Assembly (NCBI GenBank): GCA_963741495.1
Contig: CAVUID010000017.1
Location: 162,921-226,920 of the forward strand
From: Sulfurimicrobium sp963741495
GTDB lineage: Bacteria > Pseudomonadota > Gammaproteobacteria > Burkholderiales > Sulfuricellaceae
DNA: 64,000 nt
Direction of reading: 5' to 3'
Below the pieces are notes generated by a model that saw only the letters and a list, made by a program, of their open reading frames with translations, searched no databases and had not been told where the DNA came from. Below, piece after piece: positions 47,301-55,840 of the stretch (position 1 is the stretch's first letter; each line of letters starts with the position of its first letter). The position numbers and the translations under genes are program-made.

Positions 47301-47751
47301 TTATTTATCCAGATCCTGGATCACGTCGCGGAAGTCATCCACATCTTCGAAGCTGCGATATACCGAGGCAAAGCGAATATAGGCCACCTTGTCCAGCTTG
47401 CGCAGTTCGCTCATCACCATTTCACCCACTTGCAGCGAGGGAATTTCACGTTCGCCCAGGCTGAGCATTTTCTGCTCGATATGCTGGATGGCGCCATCCA
47501 CCAGATTGGTGGACACCGGGCGTTTGTTGAGGGCGCGCATGAAACTGGTACGAATCTTCTCGCGGCTGAATTCCTCGCGGCTGCCATCCTGCTTCACCAC
47601 CGCCGGCATCCTGAGTTCCGCCGTTTCGTAGGTAGTAAAACGCTTCTCGCAGTTCGCGCAACGGCGGCGGCGACGCACGCTGTCGACCTTCCTCGCTGAC
47701 GCGGGAATCAATGACCTGGGTATCGGCTTCGCCGCAGAAAGGACATTTCAT
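47301..47751 (-). CDS. nrdR: Transcriptional repressor NrdR (frameshifted)
   Basis: NrdR represses ribonucleotide reductase genes according to dATP/ATP. The zinc ribbon begins KCPFCGEADTQVIDSRVSEEG and continues, after the break, SVRRRRRCANCEKRFTTYE; the ATP-cone domain follows (RMPAVVKQDGSREEFSREKI). One extra C near 47695 splits the ribbon after EEG. Without it the protein is 149 residues, the usual length. It sits between glyA and ribD, a conserved order. Confidence 0.93.
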
Positions 47752-47758
47752 TTTTTAT

Positions 47759-47829
47759 GTGAAAGGTGAAATGTGAAACGTGAAGCGCAGCATCCTGCCA
47801 CCCTTCACCCTTCACTCTTCACATTTCAC
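47759..47829. repeat. GTGAAAGGTGAA-type imperfect inverted repeat between glyA and nrdR
   Basis: GTGAAAGGTGAAATGTGAAA (47759 onward) faces a complementary arm CCCTTCACTCTTCACATTTC (ending near 47829). The motif style matches the repeat between glyS and gmhB. It separates glyA from nrdR and may fold in the transcript. Confidence 0.65.
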
Positions 47830-49073
47830 GCCCCATAGACTGGAAACTTGGCGCACATCGCCTTGGCTTCTTTAGCCACGCGCGACAGCACAGCTTCATC
47901 GGTGGGCGCGGCCAGCACGTCGGCGATCAGATTGGCCAGATGTTCGGCTTCGATTTCCCTGAAGCCGCGCGTGGTCATGGCCGGCGTACCGAGGCGGATA
48001 CCGCTGGTGACGAAAGGCTTTTCCGGGTCGTTGGGGATGGCGTTCTTGTTCACCGTGATGTGCGCCTTGCCCAGTGCTGCTTCGGCTTCCTTGCCGGTGA
48101 GCTTCATGGCGCGCAGGTCGACCAGGAAAACATGGGATTCGGTACGGCCCGAAATGATGCGCAAGCCGCGCTCGGTGAGCACCTTGCACATGACCAGCGC
48201 ATTGGCGATCACCTGCTCCTGGTAGTGCTTGAAGTCCTTGCCCATGGCTTCCCTGAAAGCCACCGCCTTGCCGGCGATGACGTGCATCAGCGGCCCGCCC
48301 TGCAATCCGGGGAAGATGGCCGAGTTGATGGCTTTTTCGTGCTCGGCCTTCATCAGGATGATGCCGCCCCTCGGGCCCCGCAGCGTCTTGTGCGTGGTCG
48401 ATGTCACCACATCGGCGTGCGGCACCGGATTGGGGTAGACGCCAGCAGCAATCAGCCCTGCATAGTGCGCCATGTCCACCATGAAAATCGCGCCGACAGC
48501 CTTGGCCACCTTGGCAAAACGCTCGAAGTCGATCTTCAGCGAATAAGCCGAGGCACCGGCGATAATCAGCTTCGGCTTGTGCTCATGCGCCAGCGCTTCC
48601 ATGCGGTCGTAGTCGATTTCTTCCTTCTCATTCAGGCCATAAGCGACGACATTGAACCACTTGCCGCTCATGTTGAGCGCCATGCCGTGGGTGAGGTGAC
48701 CGCCTTCGGCCAGGCTCATGCCCATGATGGTGTCGCCGGGCTTGAGGAAGGCCATGAACACGGCCTGATTGGCCTGGGAACCGGAATTGGGCTGCACGTT
48801 GGCGGCTTCGGCGCCGAACAGTTTCTTGACACGGTCGATGGCCAGCTGTTCGGCAATATCGACGTACTCGCAGCCGCCGTAATAGCGCTTGCCGGGATAA
48901 CCTTCGGCGTATTTGTTGGTCAGCACCGAGCCCTGCGCCTCCATCACCGCCGGGCTGGTGTAGTTTTCGGAAGCAATCAGCTCGATATGGTCTTCCTGGC
49001 GCTGGCGCTCCTGCTCGATCGCCTGCCACAGTTCTGGATCATCGCTTGCAAGGGTGTGTTTTGCGCTGAACAT
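47826..49073 (-). CDS. glyA: Serine hydroxymethyltransferase
   Basis: GlyA interconverts serine and glycine with tetrahydrofolate, feeding one-carbon metabolism. The 415-residue PLP enzyme has the active-site lysine in VTSTTHKTLRGPRGG, the family start RQEDHIELIASENYTS, and YPGKRYYGGCEYVD. It is the first gene of the glyA-nrdR-rib-nusB cluster. Confidence 0.98.
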   Translation of the reverse strand: MFSAKHTLASDDPELWQAIEQERQRQEDHIELIASENYTSPAVMEAQGSVLTNKYAEGYPGKRYYGGCEYVDIAEQLAIDRVKKLFGAEAANVQPNSGSQANQAVFMAFLKPGDTIMGMSLAEGGHLTHGMALNMSGKWFNVVAYGLNEKEEIDYDRMEALAHEHKPKLIIAGASAYSLKIDFERFAKVAKAVGAIFMVDMAHYAGLIAAGVYPNPVPHADVVTSTTHKTLRGPRGGIILMKAEHEKAINSAIFPGLQGGPLMHVIAGKAVAFREAMGKDFKHYQEQVIANALVMCKVLTERGLRIISGRTESHVFLVDLRAMKLTGKEAEAALGKAHITVNKNAIPNDPEKPFVTSGIRLGTPAMTTRGFREIEAEHLANLIADVLAAPTDEAVLSRVAKEAKAMCAKFPVYGA

Positions 49074-49160
49074 GGTGCTCTTTCACTCGACTTGGAAAAA
49101 ACCGGAATTTTAGCATGACCGACAAAGGTTTAACCAATCCGTGTTTACATTCCGGCCTGG

Positions 49161-49973
49161 CTAATCCGGTTCTTTTCCTGCAGCCGACTGAGCGCTCTCA
49201 CCTGACTGCAACGCTGAGCGCAACTCAGCTATTTCGCGGCGCAGTTCCCGAATATCTTGATGCATTTCGCGGCGCAGCTTCTTTTCATCCTCCCCCACGA
49301 AAAAAGCGGAAATACTCGCCGTCACCAGCGAAAATACGGTGAACCCGACAATCACCATGATCACGGCAAAAATGCGCGCAGCGGTAGTGGTCGGAACGAA
49401 ATCGCCGTAACCCACAGTCGCACCGGTAATAAAAGCCAGCCACAAACCTTCACCAAAAGAGTGAGTCGTCGGCTCCAGCCAGTAAAATCCGGCGCCGGAC
49501 ACAAGCAACGTGAGAATCCCCAGTACAAAAGCGTAAGGCACCGCCCTGGCGGACAGAAGCAGGCGCAGCGAGGCAAAAATACGCGCCACAGCCAGCGCAA
49601 CGTAAGCAATTCGCAGCAGACGCACCAGAGGCAACCATTGGCCGGGCAGTCCCGCCAAGCCCAGGCCAGATCCTAAAATAATAAGCACATTCAGCCAGTT
49701 GTACTTCAGATAGGACCATTTGTGACGGCAGACATGCAACATCCACAGAGTTTCCAGACTGAACACAAGAAAAATAAACCAATCCAGTTCAATGCCAACA
49801 CCCGGCGAGGCGTCACCATTCTGTTGCATTTCCAGATAAAAGGCGGGGATCGCCAGCAAAGCAACCGCGACCATGATCCAGTGCAAGCGCTGTTCCCACA
49901 CATAGGCTTCCGGATTATCGTGGGGCGGCACGCCACCCATTCCGAGCCAGCGGCGATAATCGATAGCCATCAA
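49161..49973 (-). CDS. Six-helix voltage-gated-type potassium channel
   Basis: The 270-residue protein has six hydrophobic helices. The fourth is arginine-bearing (LLRIAYVALAVARIFASLR), as in a voltage sensor, followed by a pore loop with the selectivity filter TVGYGD and the inner helix. The C-terminus is a short coiled coil (KKLRREMHQDIRELRREIAELRSAL) instead of an RCK or cyclic-nucleotide domain, so it resembles KvAP/Kch-like tetramers held by a coiled coil. Gating signal unknown. Confidence 0.9.
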   Translation of the reverse strand: MMAIDYRRWLGMGGVPPHDNPEAYVWEQRLHWIMVAVALLAIPAFYLEMQQNGDASPGVGIELDWFIFLVFSLETLWMLHVCRHKWSYLKYNWLNVLIILGSGLGLAGLPGQWLPLVRLLRIAYVALAVARIFASLRLLLSARAVPYAFVLGILTLLVSGAGFYWLEPTTHSFGEGLWLAFITGATVGYGDFVPTTTAARIFAVIMVIVGFTVFSLVTASISAFFVGEDEKKLRREMHQDIRELRREIAELRSALQSGESAQSAAGKEPD

Positions 49974-50089
49974 AATGCTCCATTTGCCGATATGTGCCGG
50001 ATTTTACTATGGATCAGGAGCCGGACGCGCTCCCAAATTGGGCACGCTATTGCTATCATTCGGCTGATCTGGATATGGAAACTGTCAGC

Positions 50090-52162
50090 ATGAACAAATC
50101 TGCCGTGCGATTTCTGGGCTGGCTACTGGTTGCCATCCTCGGCGCCTTTGCCCTGAGCGGCATCGCGCTTAACCGCGGCGAATCGATCAATGCCATCTGG
50201 CTGATCACTGCTGCCGCCTGCATCTATGCGCTGGCCTACCGTTTCTATTCCGCCTGGATTGCCGCCACTGTGCTCACGCTGGATGAAACCCGCGCCACGC
50301 CGGCGGAGCGTTATAACGACGGACGGGATTTCGTCCCCACCAACCGATGGATCGTGTTCGGCCACCATTTCGCCGCCATCGCCGGCCCCGGTCCGCTGAT
50401 CGGCCCCACCCTCGCGGCCCAGTTCGGCTACCTGCCGGGCACGCTGTGGATACTCATTGGCGCTGTGCTGGGCGGCTGCGTGCAGGACATGACGACCCTG
50501 TTCTTCTCCACCCGGCGCAATGGCCGCAGCCTGGGCCAGATGGCGCGCGACGAACTCGGCCCCATTGGTGGCATTGCCGCATTGGTGGGCACGCTGATGA
50601 TCATGATCATCCTGATCGCCGTGCTCGGACTGGTGGTAGTTAACGCCATGAAACACAGCCCCTGGGCCACCTCCACCGTGGCCGCCACCATTCCCATCGC
50701 CATGCTGGTCGGCCTCTACATGCGCAGCATCCGTCCCGGCCGCGTACTGGAAGGCTCGCTCATCGGACTTGTCCTGCTCCTGCTGGCGGTAGCCGGGGGA
50801 GGCTGGATCAATGGCAACAGCGTACTGCGCCCCCTCTTCGACCACCAGGGCCTGACCCTGGCCTGGTTCGTCATCGGCTACGGTTTTCTTGCCGCCATCC
50901 TGCCGGTATGGATGCTGCTCGCGCCGCGCGACTATCTTTCCACCTTCATGAAACTGGGCACCATTCTGCTGCTGGCGATCGCCATCATCATCATGCAGCC
51001 GGAAATCAAGATGCCCGCCATCACCCCATTCATCGACGGCAGCGGACCGATTTTCGGCGGCAGCGTGTTCCCCTTCGTATTCATCACCATCGCCTGCGGC
51101 GCCGTGTCCGGCTTCCATTCGCTGGTGGCTTCCGGCACCACGCCCAAGCTGCTGGCCAATGAAAAGGATATCCGCATGATCGGCTATGGCGGCATGCTGC
51201 TCGAATCCTTCGTCGCGATCATGGCCATGATCGCCGCAACCGTGCTCGATCCCGGCGTATTCTTCGCCATCAACAGCCCGGCCGGGGTAGTCGGAAAAAC
51301 GGCTGCCGAGGCCGTCGCCACTATCTCTTCATGGGGCTATCCGGTCACCGTGGCGCAAATGGAACAGCTGGCGCACGACATGGGAGAAGCCACCCTGTTT
51401 GCACGCACCGGCGGCGCCCCCTCGCTGGCCGTCGGCATGGCCAGCATTTTTGCCAGCGCCTTCGGCCAGAGCATGCTCGCCATGTGGTATCACTTCGCCA
51501 TCATGTTCGAAGCCGTGTTCATCCTCACCACGCTGGATGCCGGCACGCGCGTCGGGCGCTTCATGCTGCAGGACTTCCTCGGCAACCTCTGGCCGCGCCT
51601 GGGTCAGACTTCCTGGTACCCCTCGGTGATCCTGAGCTCCGCCATCATTGTCGCCGCCTGGGGTTATTTCCTTTACATCGGCGTTATTGACCCCAATGGC
51701 GGCGTCAACATCCTGTGGCCGCTGTTCGGCATCTCCAACCAGATGTTGGCAGCCATTGCCCTTTCCGTGGGCACCGGCATCCTGGTCAAATCAGGAAAAC
51801 TCCGATTCGCCTGGGTCACCGGCGTCCCTCTTACCTGGCTAGCCATCATCACCAGCACTGCGGCATGGGAAAAACTCACCAGCGACGACGTGCGCATCGG
51901 TTTTTTTGCCGCCGCCAACGACCTTTCCGCAAAACTGGCTTCTGGCATGCTTCCACCCGAAAAAGCCGCCGTTGCGCCACAACTGATCTTCAACCAGCAG
52001 TTCGATGCCTGGTTGACCCTGCTTTTCGTCCTCCTGCTATGGGTCATCATCTTCGACATGCTGCGCGTCTGCAGCCGACACCTGCGGGGCAAGCCGGTGC
52101 CCCCTTCAACCGAATCCGCACACGAGCCAAGCCGGTTGGTGGAAGACTGGGTGCGCGACTGA
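50090..52162 (+). CDS. cstA: CstA-family carbon starvation/peptide or pyruvate transporter
   Basis: CstA-family carriers import pyruvate or peptides when carbon is limited. The roughly 690-residue protein has about 16-18 helices and the family core GHHFAAIAGPGPLIGPTLAAQFGYLPG, with SGTTPKLL and the FEAVFILTTLDAGTRVGRF block. The ATG at 50090 (MNKSAV) is preferred; an earlier in-frame start would add a non-conserved leader. The stop overlaps ybdD (TGATG). Confidence 0.93.
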   Translation: MNKSAVRFLGWLLVAILGAFALSGIALNRGESINAIWLITAAACIYALAYRFYSAWIAATVLTLDETRATPAERYNDGRDFVPTNRWIVFGHHFAAIAGPGPLIGPTLAAQFGYLPGTLWILIGAVLGGCVQDMTTLFFSTRRNGRSLGQMARDELGPIGGIAALVGTLMIMIILIAVLGLVVVNAMKHSPWATSTVAATIPIAMLVGLYMRSIRPGRVLEGSLIGLVLLLLAVAGGGWINGNSVLRPLFDHQGLTLAWFVIGYGFLAAILPVWMLLAPRDYLSTFMKLGTILLLAIAIIIMQPEIKMPAITPFIDGSGPIFGGSVFPFVFITIACGAVSGFHSLVASGTTPKLLANEKDIRMIGYGGMLLESFVAIMAMIAATVLDPGVFFAINSPAGVVGKTAAEAVATISSWGYPVTVAQMEQLAHDMGEATLFARTGGAPSLAVGMASIFASAFGQSMLAMWYHFAIMFEAVFILTTLDAGTRVGRFMLQDFLGNLWPRLGQTSWYPSVILSSAIIVAAWGYFLYIGVIDPNGGVNILWPLFGISNQMLAAIALSVGTGILVKSGKLRFAWVTGVPLTWLAIITSTAAWEKLTSDDVRIGFFAAANDLSAKLASGMLPPEKAAVAPQLIFNQQFDAWLTLLFVLLLWVIIFDMLRVCSRHLRGKPVPPSTESAHEPSRLVEDWVRD

Positions 52163-52332
52163 TGTGGCAAAAATTCTGGCCCATACTGCGCCGGCTGAGC
52201 GGCGACGATGCTTACGAGCGCTATCTCATTCACCACGCCAAAGCCCACCCGGACGAACCGGCATTAAACCGCAAAGATTTTTTCCAGCGCGAGCAGGATA
52301 GAAAGTGGAGCGGAATCAGGCGATGCTGTTGA
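52162..52332 (+). CDS. YbdD/YjiX (DUF466) small protein, CstA partner
   Basis: The 56-residue soluble protein has the family core LRRLSGDDAYERYLIHH, NRKDFFQREQD and the invariant C-terminal KWSGIRRCC. Such genes nearly always follow cstA/btsT, and the product is needed for transporter activity in some bacteria. Its ATG overlaps the cstA stop. Confidence 0.92.
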   Translation: MWQKFWPILRRLSGDDAYERYLIHHAKAHPDEPALNRKDFFQREQDRKWSGIRRCC

Positions 52333-52416
52333 AACAGGCGCCCAGTCATTTGACGCACTTGCGTATAAAAGGCATAATTCGCGCCCTCAGTGGGCCACGC
52401 CATGATGGTCCATTTT

Positions 52417-52491
52417 GGGCGGTTAGCTCAGCGGTAGAGCACTGCCTTCACACGGCAGGGGTCACTGGTTCGAACCCAGTATCGCCCACCA
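52417..52491 (+). tRNA. tRNA-Val (CAC anticodon)
   Basis: The 75-nt cloverleaf has encoded CCA. The acceptor stem is GGGCGGT/ATCGCCC (with a G-T pair), the D-arm TAGCTCAGCGG, the anticodon stem-loop CTGCCTTCACACGGCAG with anticodon CAC, and the T-loop GGTTCGAACCC. It reads the Val codon GTG. A strong terminator follows 7 bp later. Confidence 0.94.
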
Positions 52492-52497
52492 AATCTT

Positions 52498-52530
52498 AAA
52501 AGGGGTCAGGATAATCCTGACCCCTTTTTC
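52498..52530 (+). terminator. Rho-independent terminator of the tRNA-Val gene
   Basis: A near-perfect palindrome, AAAAGGGGTCAGGAT facing ATCCTGACCCCTTTT, ends in TTTTT. It begins 7 bp after the tRNA. Confidence 0.9.
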
Positions 52531-52599
52531 ATTGTTTATGCACCGTTCCCTGAAAATAGGGTCAGATCGGGAAAGCACTTTCAACAACGGGAGAACGGC

Positions 52600-53325
52600 A
52601 TGACTGATTCTGCCTGGTACAATCTGGCACTGCTGCTGTGTTACTGGCTGGCTTATTTTGTTCTGCATTCCATTCTGGCTTCACTCGGGGTCAAGCGCCG
52701 AGTGGCAGCCGCTCGCCCTGATCTGATGCCGGCTTACCGGCTGGCGTTCAACGCCTTGTCGGTTATTTTGCTATTGCCGATCCTGTGGCACATGTTTCAG
52801 CATCCAGGCCCGGCGCTATGGCAGTGGCAGGGCGCCGGCGCATGGCTGGCGAATGGGCTTGCGCTTCTGGCCTGTCTGGGCTTCGTCCGTTCGCTGAAAT
52901 ATTACGATACCCAGGAGTTTCTGGGCCTGCGCCAGTTACGCTCGCACACGCGGAGCGCAGAAGACCAGGAGCATTTCCATCTCTCCCCGTTCCATCGCTT
53001 TGTCCGCCACCCCTGGTATTTCTTCGGGCTGGTTCTGGTCTGGACGCGTGACATGAATGCCTCGCTGATGCTGTCCGGCGTCATGATTACACTCTATTTC
53101 GTGATCGGCTCCAGACTGGAGGAGAAGAAATTGCTGATTTATCATGGAGATACATATCGGCGATATATGGAGCGCGTGCCCGGCCTGTTCCCCCTGCCAT
53201 GGAAATACCTCAGCGCCGGGGATGCAAAGCGATCTACTGGACCAGCATCCAGCCAAATAAAAACCCCTTATCCAGATCGCCATTTTTCGCGCTCACAAAC
53301 GCAGAATAGCCAGGTAACCACATGA
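52600..53325 (+). CDS. NnrU/isoprenylcysteine methyltransferase-like membrane protein
   Basis: The 241-residue protein has about five membrane helices in residues 1-175 and the methyltransferase-type signature FHRFVRHPWYFFGL, resembling the RHPxY motif of the ICMT/PEMT/NnrU superfamily, followed by EEKKLLIYHGDTYRRYMERVPGL. The substrate is not identifiable. The C-terminal ~30 residues are polar and not conserved-looking. Its stop overlaps the nhaA start. Confidence 0.8.
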   Translation: MTDSAWYNLALLLCYWLAYFVLHSILASLGVKRRVAAARPDLMPAYRLAFNALSVILLLPILWHMFQHPGPALWQWQGAGAWLANGLALLACLGFVRSLKYYDTQEFLGLRQLRSHTRSAEDQEHFHLSPFHRFVRHPWYFFGLVLVWTRDMNASLMLSGVMITLYFVIGSRLEEKKLLIYHGDTYRRYMERVPGLFPLPWKYLSAGDAKRSTGPASSQIKTPYPDRHFSRSQTQNSQVTT

Positions 53326-54683
53326 GCAAAAACTATAACTTTCTGTATCCACTGGAACCCCTGTTTGGGCAGGTTCTCAGCCCATTCGAGCACTTTCTTC
53401 GCCGCACTACGGCCGGCGGCATCGTCCTGATCGGCACCACGCTGCTCACCCTCCTGATTGCAAATTCACAATGGGGAGAGGGGTTCCATCATTTCTGGGA
53501 GCAATCCATGGCACTGTCCATTGGCTCATGGGCGCTCAGGCAAAGCCTGCACCACTGGGTAAACGATGGACTGATGGCGCTGTTCTTCCTGCTGGTCGGA
53601 CTCGAAATCAAGCGGGAAATCCTGGTCGGAGAGCTATCCTCACCGCACGATGCCGCCCTGCCGATTGCAGCTGCGATCGGCGGGATGGTCGTACCCGCGC
53701 TGGTTTACGCCCTGTTCAACTATGGCACATCCAGCGCTTCCGGCTGGGGCATTCCGATGGCTACGGATATCGCCTTTGCCATCGGCATTCTGGTTCTGCT
53801 TGCATGGCGCGTTCCGCGTTCGCTGATTATCTTTGTTACCGCACTCGCGATTGTCGATGATCTGGGCGCGGTATTTGTCATCGCGCTCTTTTACACCCAG
53901 GAAATCAACTGGGTCGCACTCGCCTGGGCTGCATCCGTTCTGGCACTGCTCATTCTGTTCAACCGGGGCGGCATTCGTCATTCCCTGCCCTATATTCTTG
54001 CTGGCATCACGCTATGGTATCTGACGCTGCTGAGCGGCCTTCACGCCACGGTGGCCGGCATTCTGCTGGCGCTCACCATACCGGCAAGACCCGCTTTTTC
54101 ACCCGGACAGTTTAGCCAGCGCCTGCAGGAACTCGGGCAGGGGTTTCATGCCGCCGTTCTCGACCCTGAGGCGCCCGACCACCCACTGAGCAACCACCGC
54201 ATGGCAACCATCGCGGAGAACGTTGAAAGAGCTGCCATGGCTGTTCAACCGCCTTTGCAACGCATGGAACACGGGCTTAGCACCTGGGTCACTTTTCTGA
54301 TTATTCCCATTTTTGCGTTAGCCAACGCTGGAATTGATTTCAGCCACATTGATTTTGCCACTTCGATTAGTGCGCCCGTCACCCTGGGCGTCATATTCGG
54401 CCTGGTTCTGGGGAAATTCATAGGCATCAGCGGCAGCTGCTGGCTGGTCCTTAAGCTGGGTTGGGGAAAGATGCCGCAAGGCATGAATTGGCGGCACATC
54501 ACCGGCGCAGCCTGGCTGGGCGGCATCGGCTTCACCATGTCACTGTTCATCGGCGGCATGGCTTTTTCCGACCCCCAGCAGTTTGAAGATGCCAAGCTGG
54601 GCATTCTGCTTTCATCCCTGATCGCGGCCACACTCGGCCTGACCTGGCTCTATTTTGGGTCGGGCGATCGCAAGGAAGAATAG
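53322..54683 (+). CDS. nhaA: Na+/H+ antiporter NhaA
   Basis: NhaA exports Na+ for H+ and maintains alkaline pH and salt tolerance. The 453-residue protein has about 12 helices. The ion-binding region is clear: MATDIAFAIG and TALAIVDDLGAV, with the paired aspartates. It is longer than E. coli NhaA (388), because of an insert around residues 245-330 and extra end sequence. A terminator lies 20 bp after the stop. Confidence 0.95.
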   Translation: MSKNYNFLYPLEPLFGQVLSPFEHFLRRTTAGGIVLIGTTLLTLLIANSQWGEGFHHFWEQSMALSIGSWALRQSLHHWVNDGLMALFFLLVGLEIKREILVGELSSPHDAALPIAAAIGGMVVPALVYALFNYGTSSASGWGIPMATDIAFAIGILVLLAWRVPRSLIIFVTALAIVDDLGAVFVIALFYTQEINWVALAWAASVLALLILFNRGGIRHSLPYILAGITLWYLTLLSGLHATVAGILLALTIPARPAFSPGQFSQRLQELGQGFHAAVLDPEAPDHPLSNHRMATIAENVERAAMAVQPPLQRMEHGLSTWVTFLIIPIFALANAGIDFSHIDFATSISAPVTLGVIFGLVLGKFIGISGSCWLVLKLGWGKMPQGMNWRHITGAAWLGGIGFTMSLFIGGMAFSDPQQFEDAKLGILLSSLIAATLGLTWLYFGSGDRKEE

Positions 54684-54702
54684 TTGCGTATTTGAAATAA
54701 AT

Positions 54703-54736
54703 AACGGCCCAGAACCCTCTCTGAGCCGTTGATTTT
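54703..54736 (+). terminator. Terminator after nhaA
   Basis: AACGGCCCAGA/TCTGAGCCGTT forms an 11-bp stem with one mismatch around a 6-nt loop, then GATTTT. A similar hairpin lies at 57853-57889 beside the tRNA fragment. Confidence 0.75.
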
Positions 54737-54784
54737 CGAGGAGCGTGGCAAGCTGTTTACCCTATCCCATCACCCCTCTGGCTG

Positions 54785-55378
54785 TCAGTTTCTCCGACCA
54801 CCCAGTGGGGTACGCCCCAGGACAGAGGATGCATGAGCATGCTTGAATTCGGGCGTTTCCGCTGGAACTGGCACCATTTTTATCGGCTCGGCAATGGGCA
54901 CTGCTTTGGAACTTTGTGTTTCTTTGATTATTGCCGCCACCTCTCCAGAAAGCACGCCGCCTTCTTCTATGGTTAATGCGCCATAGCGAATTTTTCCGGT
55001 CACTTTCCCTGTTGCATGTATCACCAATTTCTTGCTTGCAGTTAACTCTCCCTCAAACAGCCCCCTTACTTCTGCCACATCGATTTCAGCCTTGCCGGAA
55101 AAAACCCCGCCTTCAGCGATACGAATGTCCCGGCTATTCATGGAGGCCTCGACGCTGCCTTCGACCACCAGAATTTCGCAATCGGTAATTTCCAGGCCCT
55201 TGAGCTTGATATTCGGCCCCACGATCAGCTTGTTGCCCTCCTCACTTGGGGCTGTTTTTTTGGGAGGCGCCGGATTCTCCGGCTTGATCTCTACTGGCGC
55301 CTTGGGCGGTTCAGAAGCCTGATTGTCGGCTTCATTGAAGTTGTTTTTAGCGGTAGTGTGCATAAAATTTTTAAACAT
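54785..55378 (-). CDS. Bactofilin
   Basis: Bactofilins polymerise into cytoplasmic filaments used for shape, stalks or localisation. The 197-residue protein has a disordered, Pro/Lys-rich N-terminus (about residues 1-65) and a right-handed beta-helix DUF583 core (about 70-165), with repeated VEGSVEASMNSRDIRIAEGG and GALTIEEGGVLSGEV strands. The ATG at 55378 has AAGGA 8 bp upstream; the longer reading is rejected. The neighbours do not reveal a specific partner. Confidence 0.9.
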   Translation of the reverse strand: MFKNFMHTTAKNNFNEADNQASEPPKAPVEIKPENPAPPKKTAPSEEGNKLIVGPNIKLKGLEITDCEILVVEGSVEASMNSRDIRIAEGGVFSGKAEIDVAEVRGLFEGELTASKKLVIHATGKVTGKIRYGALTIEEGGVLSGEVAAIIKETQSSKAVPIAEPIKMVPVPAETPEFKHAHASSVLGRTPLGGRRN

Positions 55379-55840
55379 GATTTTTTCCTTTTCAAGATTT
55401 GCATCCCAATACGCGTCGCCAAGCAAGCCTGGCTGTTGAATCAAACATCAATCAACTGAATATCGGGTTGATGCGAAATTGCACAGCGAGCTGCGCAGCA
55501 AAGGTGTTCAGGCACAATTGTATTGCCCTGCGTTACTCGTCAATTTTCAGCACTATCGAAAGGGCGCAATTTTATTGCGCCGCCAGGCGGCACATCAAAC
55601 AGCAAACCTTGTGTCACTTAGAATTGCTGACGTGATTGGCAAATTTTTGCCGAGAGATGCATTGCTGAAAAATGCGGTTGAGGCAGACGATATTGCAATG
55701 GGTAGATATCTGATCACGTGTTTAGAATATAGCCCTCTATTCACCCTTTGCAGATGACGAATAGTTAACCATCTGTTTATTGGGGAGGAAGGCAACGTGA
55801 TTGCGACACGCGCGGCAACCAGACTGCGCGCTGGCTTGAA
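55379..55840. other. Gene-free region with two similar hairpins upstream of bactofilin
   Basis: No convincing gene lies between bactofilin and the HD-GYP gene. The region holds a perfect inverted repeat GGCGCAAT-TTT-ATTGCGCC (55563-55581) and, 52 bp earlier, a related imperfect copy GGCACAATTGTATTGCC (55511-55527). They lie 130-205 bp upstream of the bactofilin start and might be operators; this is only suggested by their similarity. Confidence 0.5.

Noticed and set aside
55479..55757. Possible 92-residue gene upstream of bactofilin
   Set aside because: No ribosome site or recognisable family, and it runs across the palindromes.
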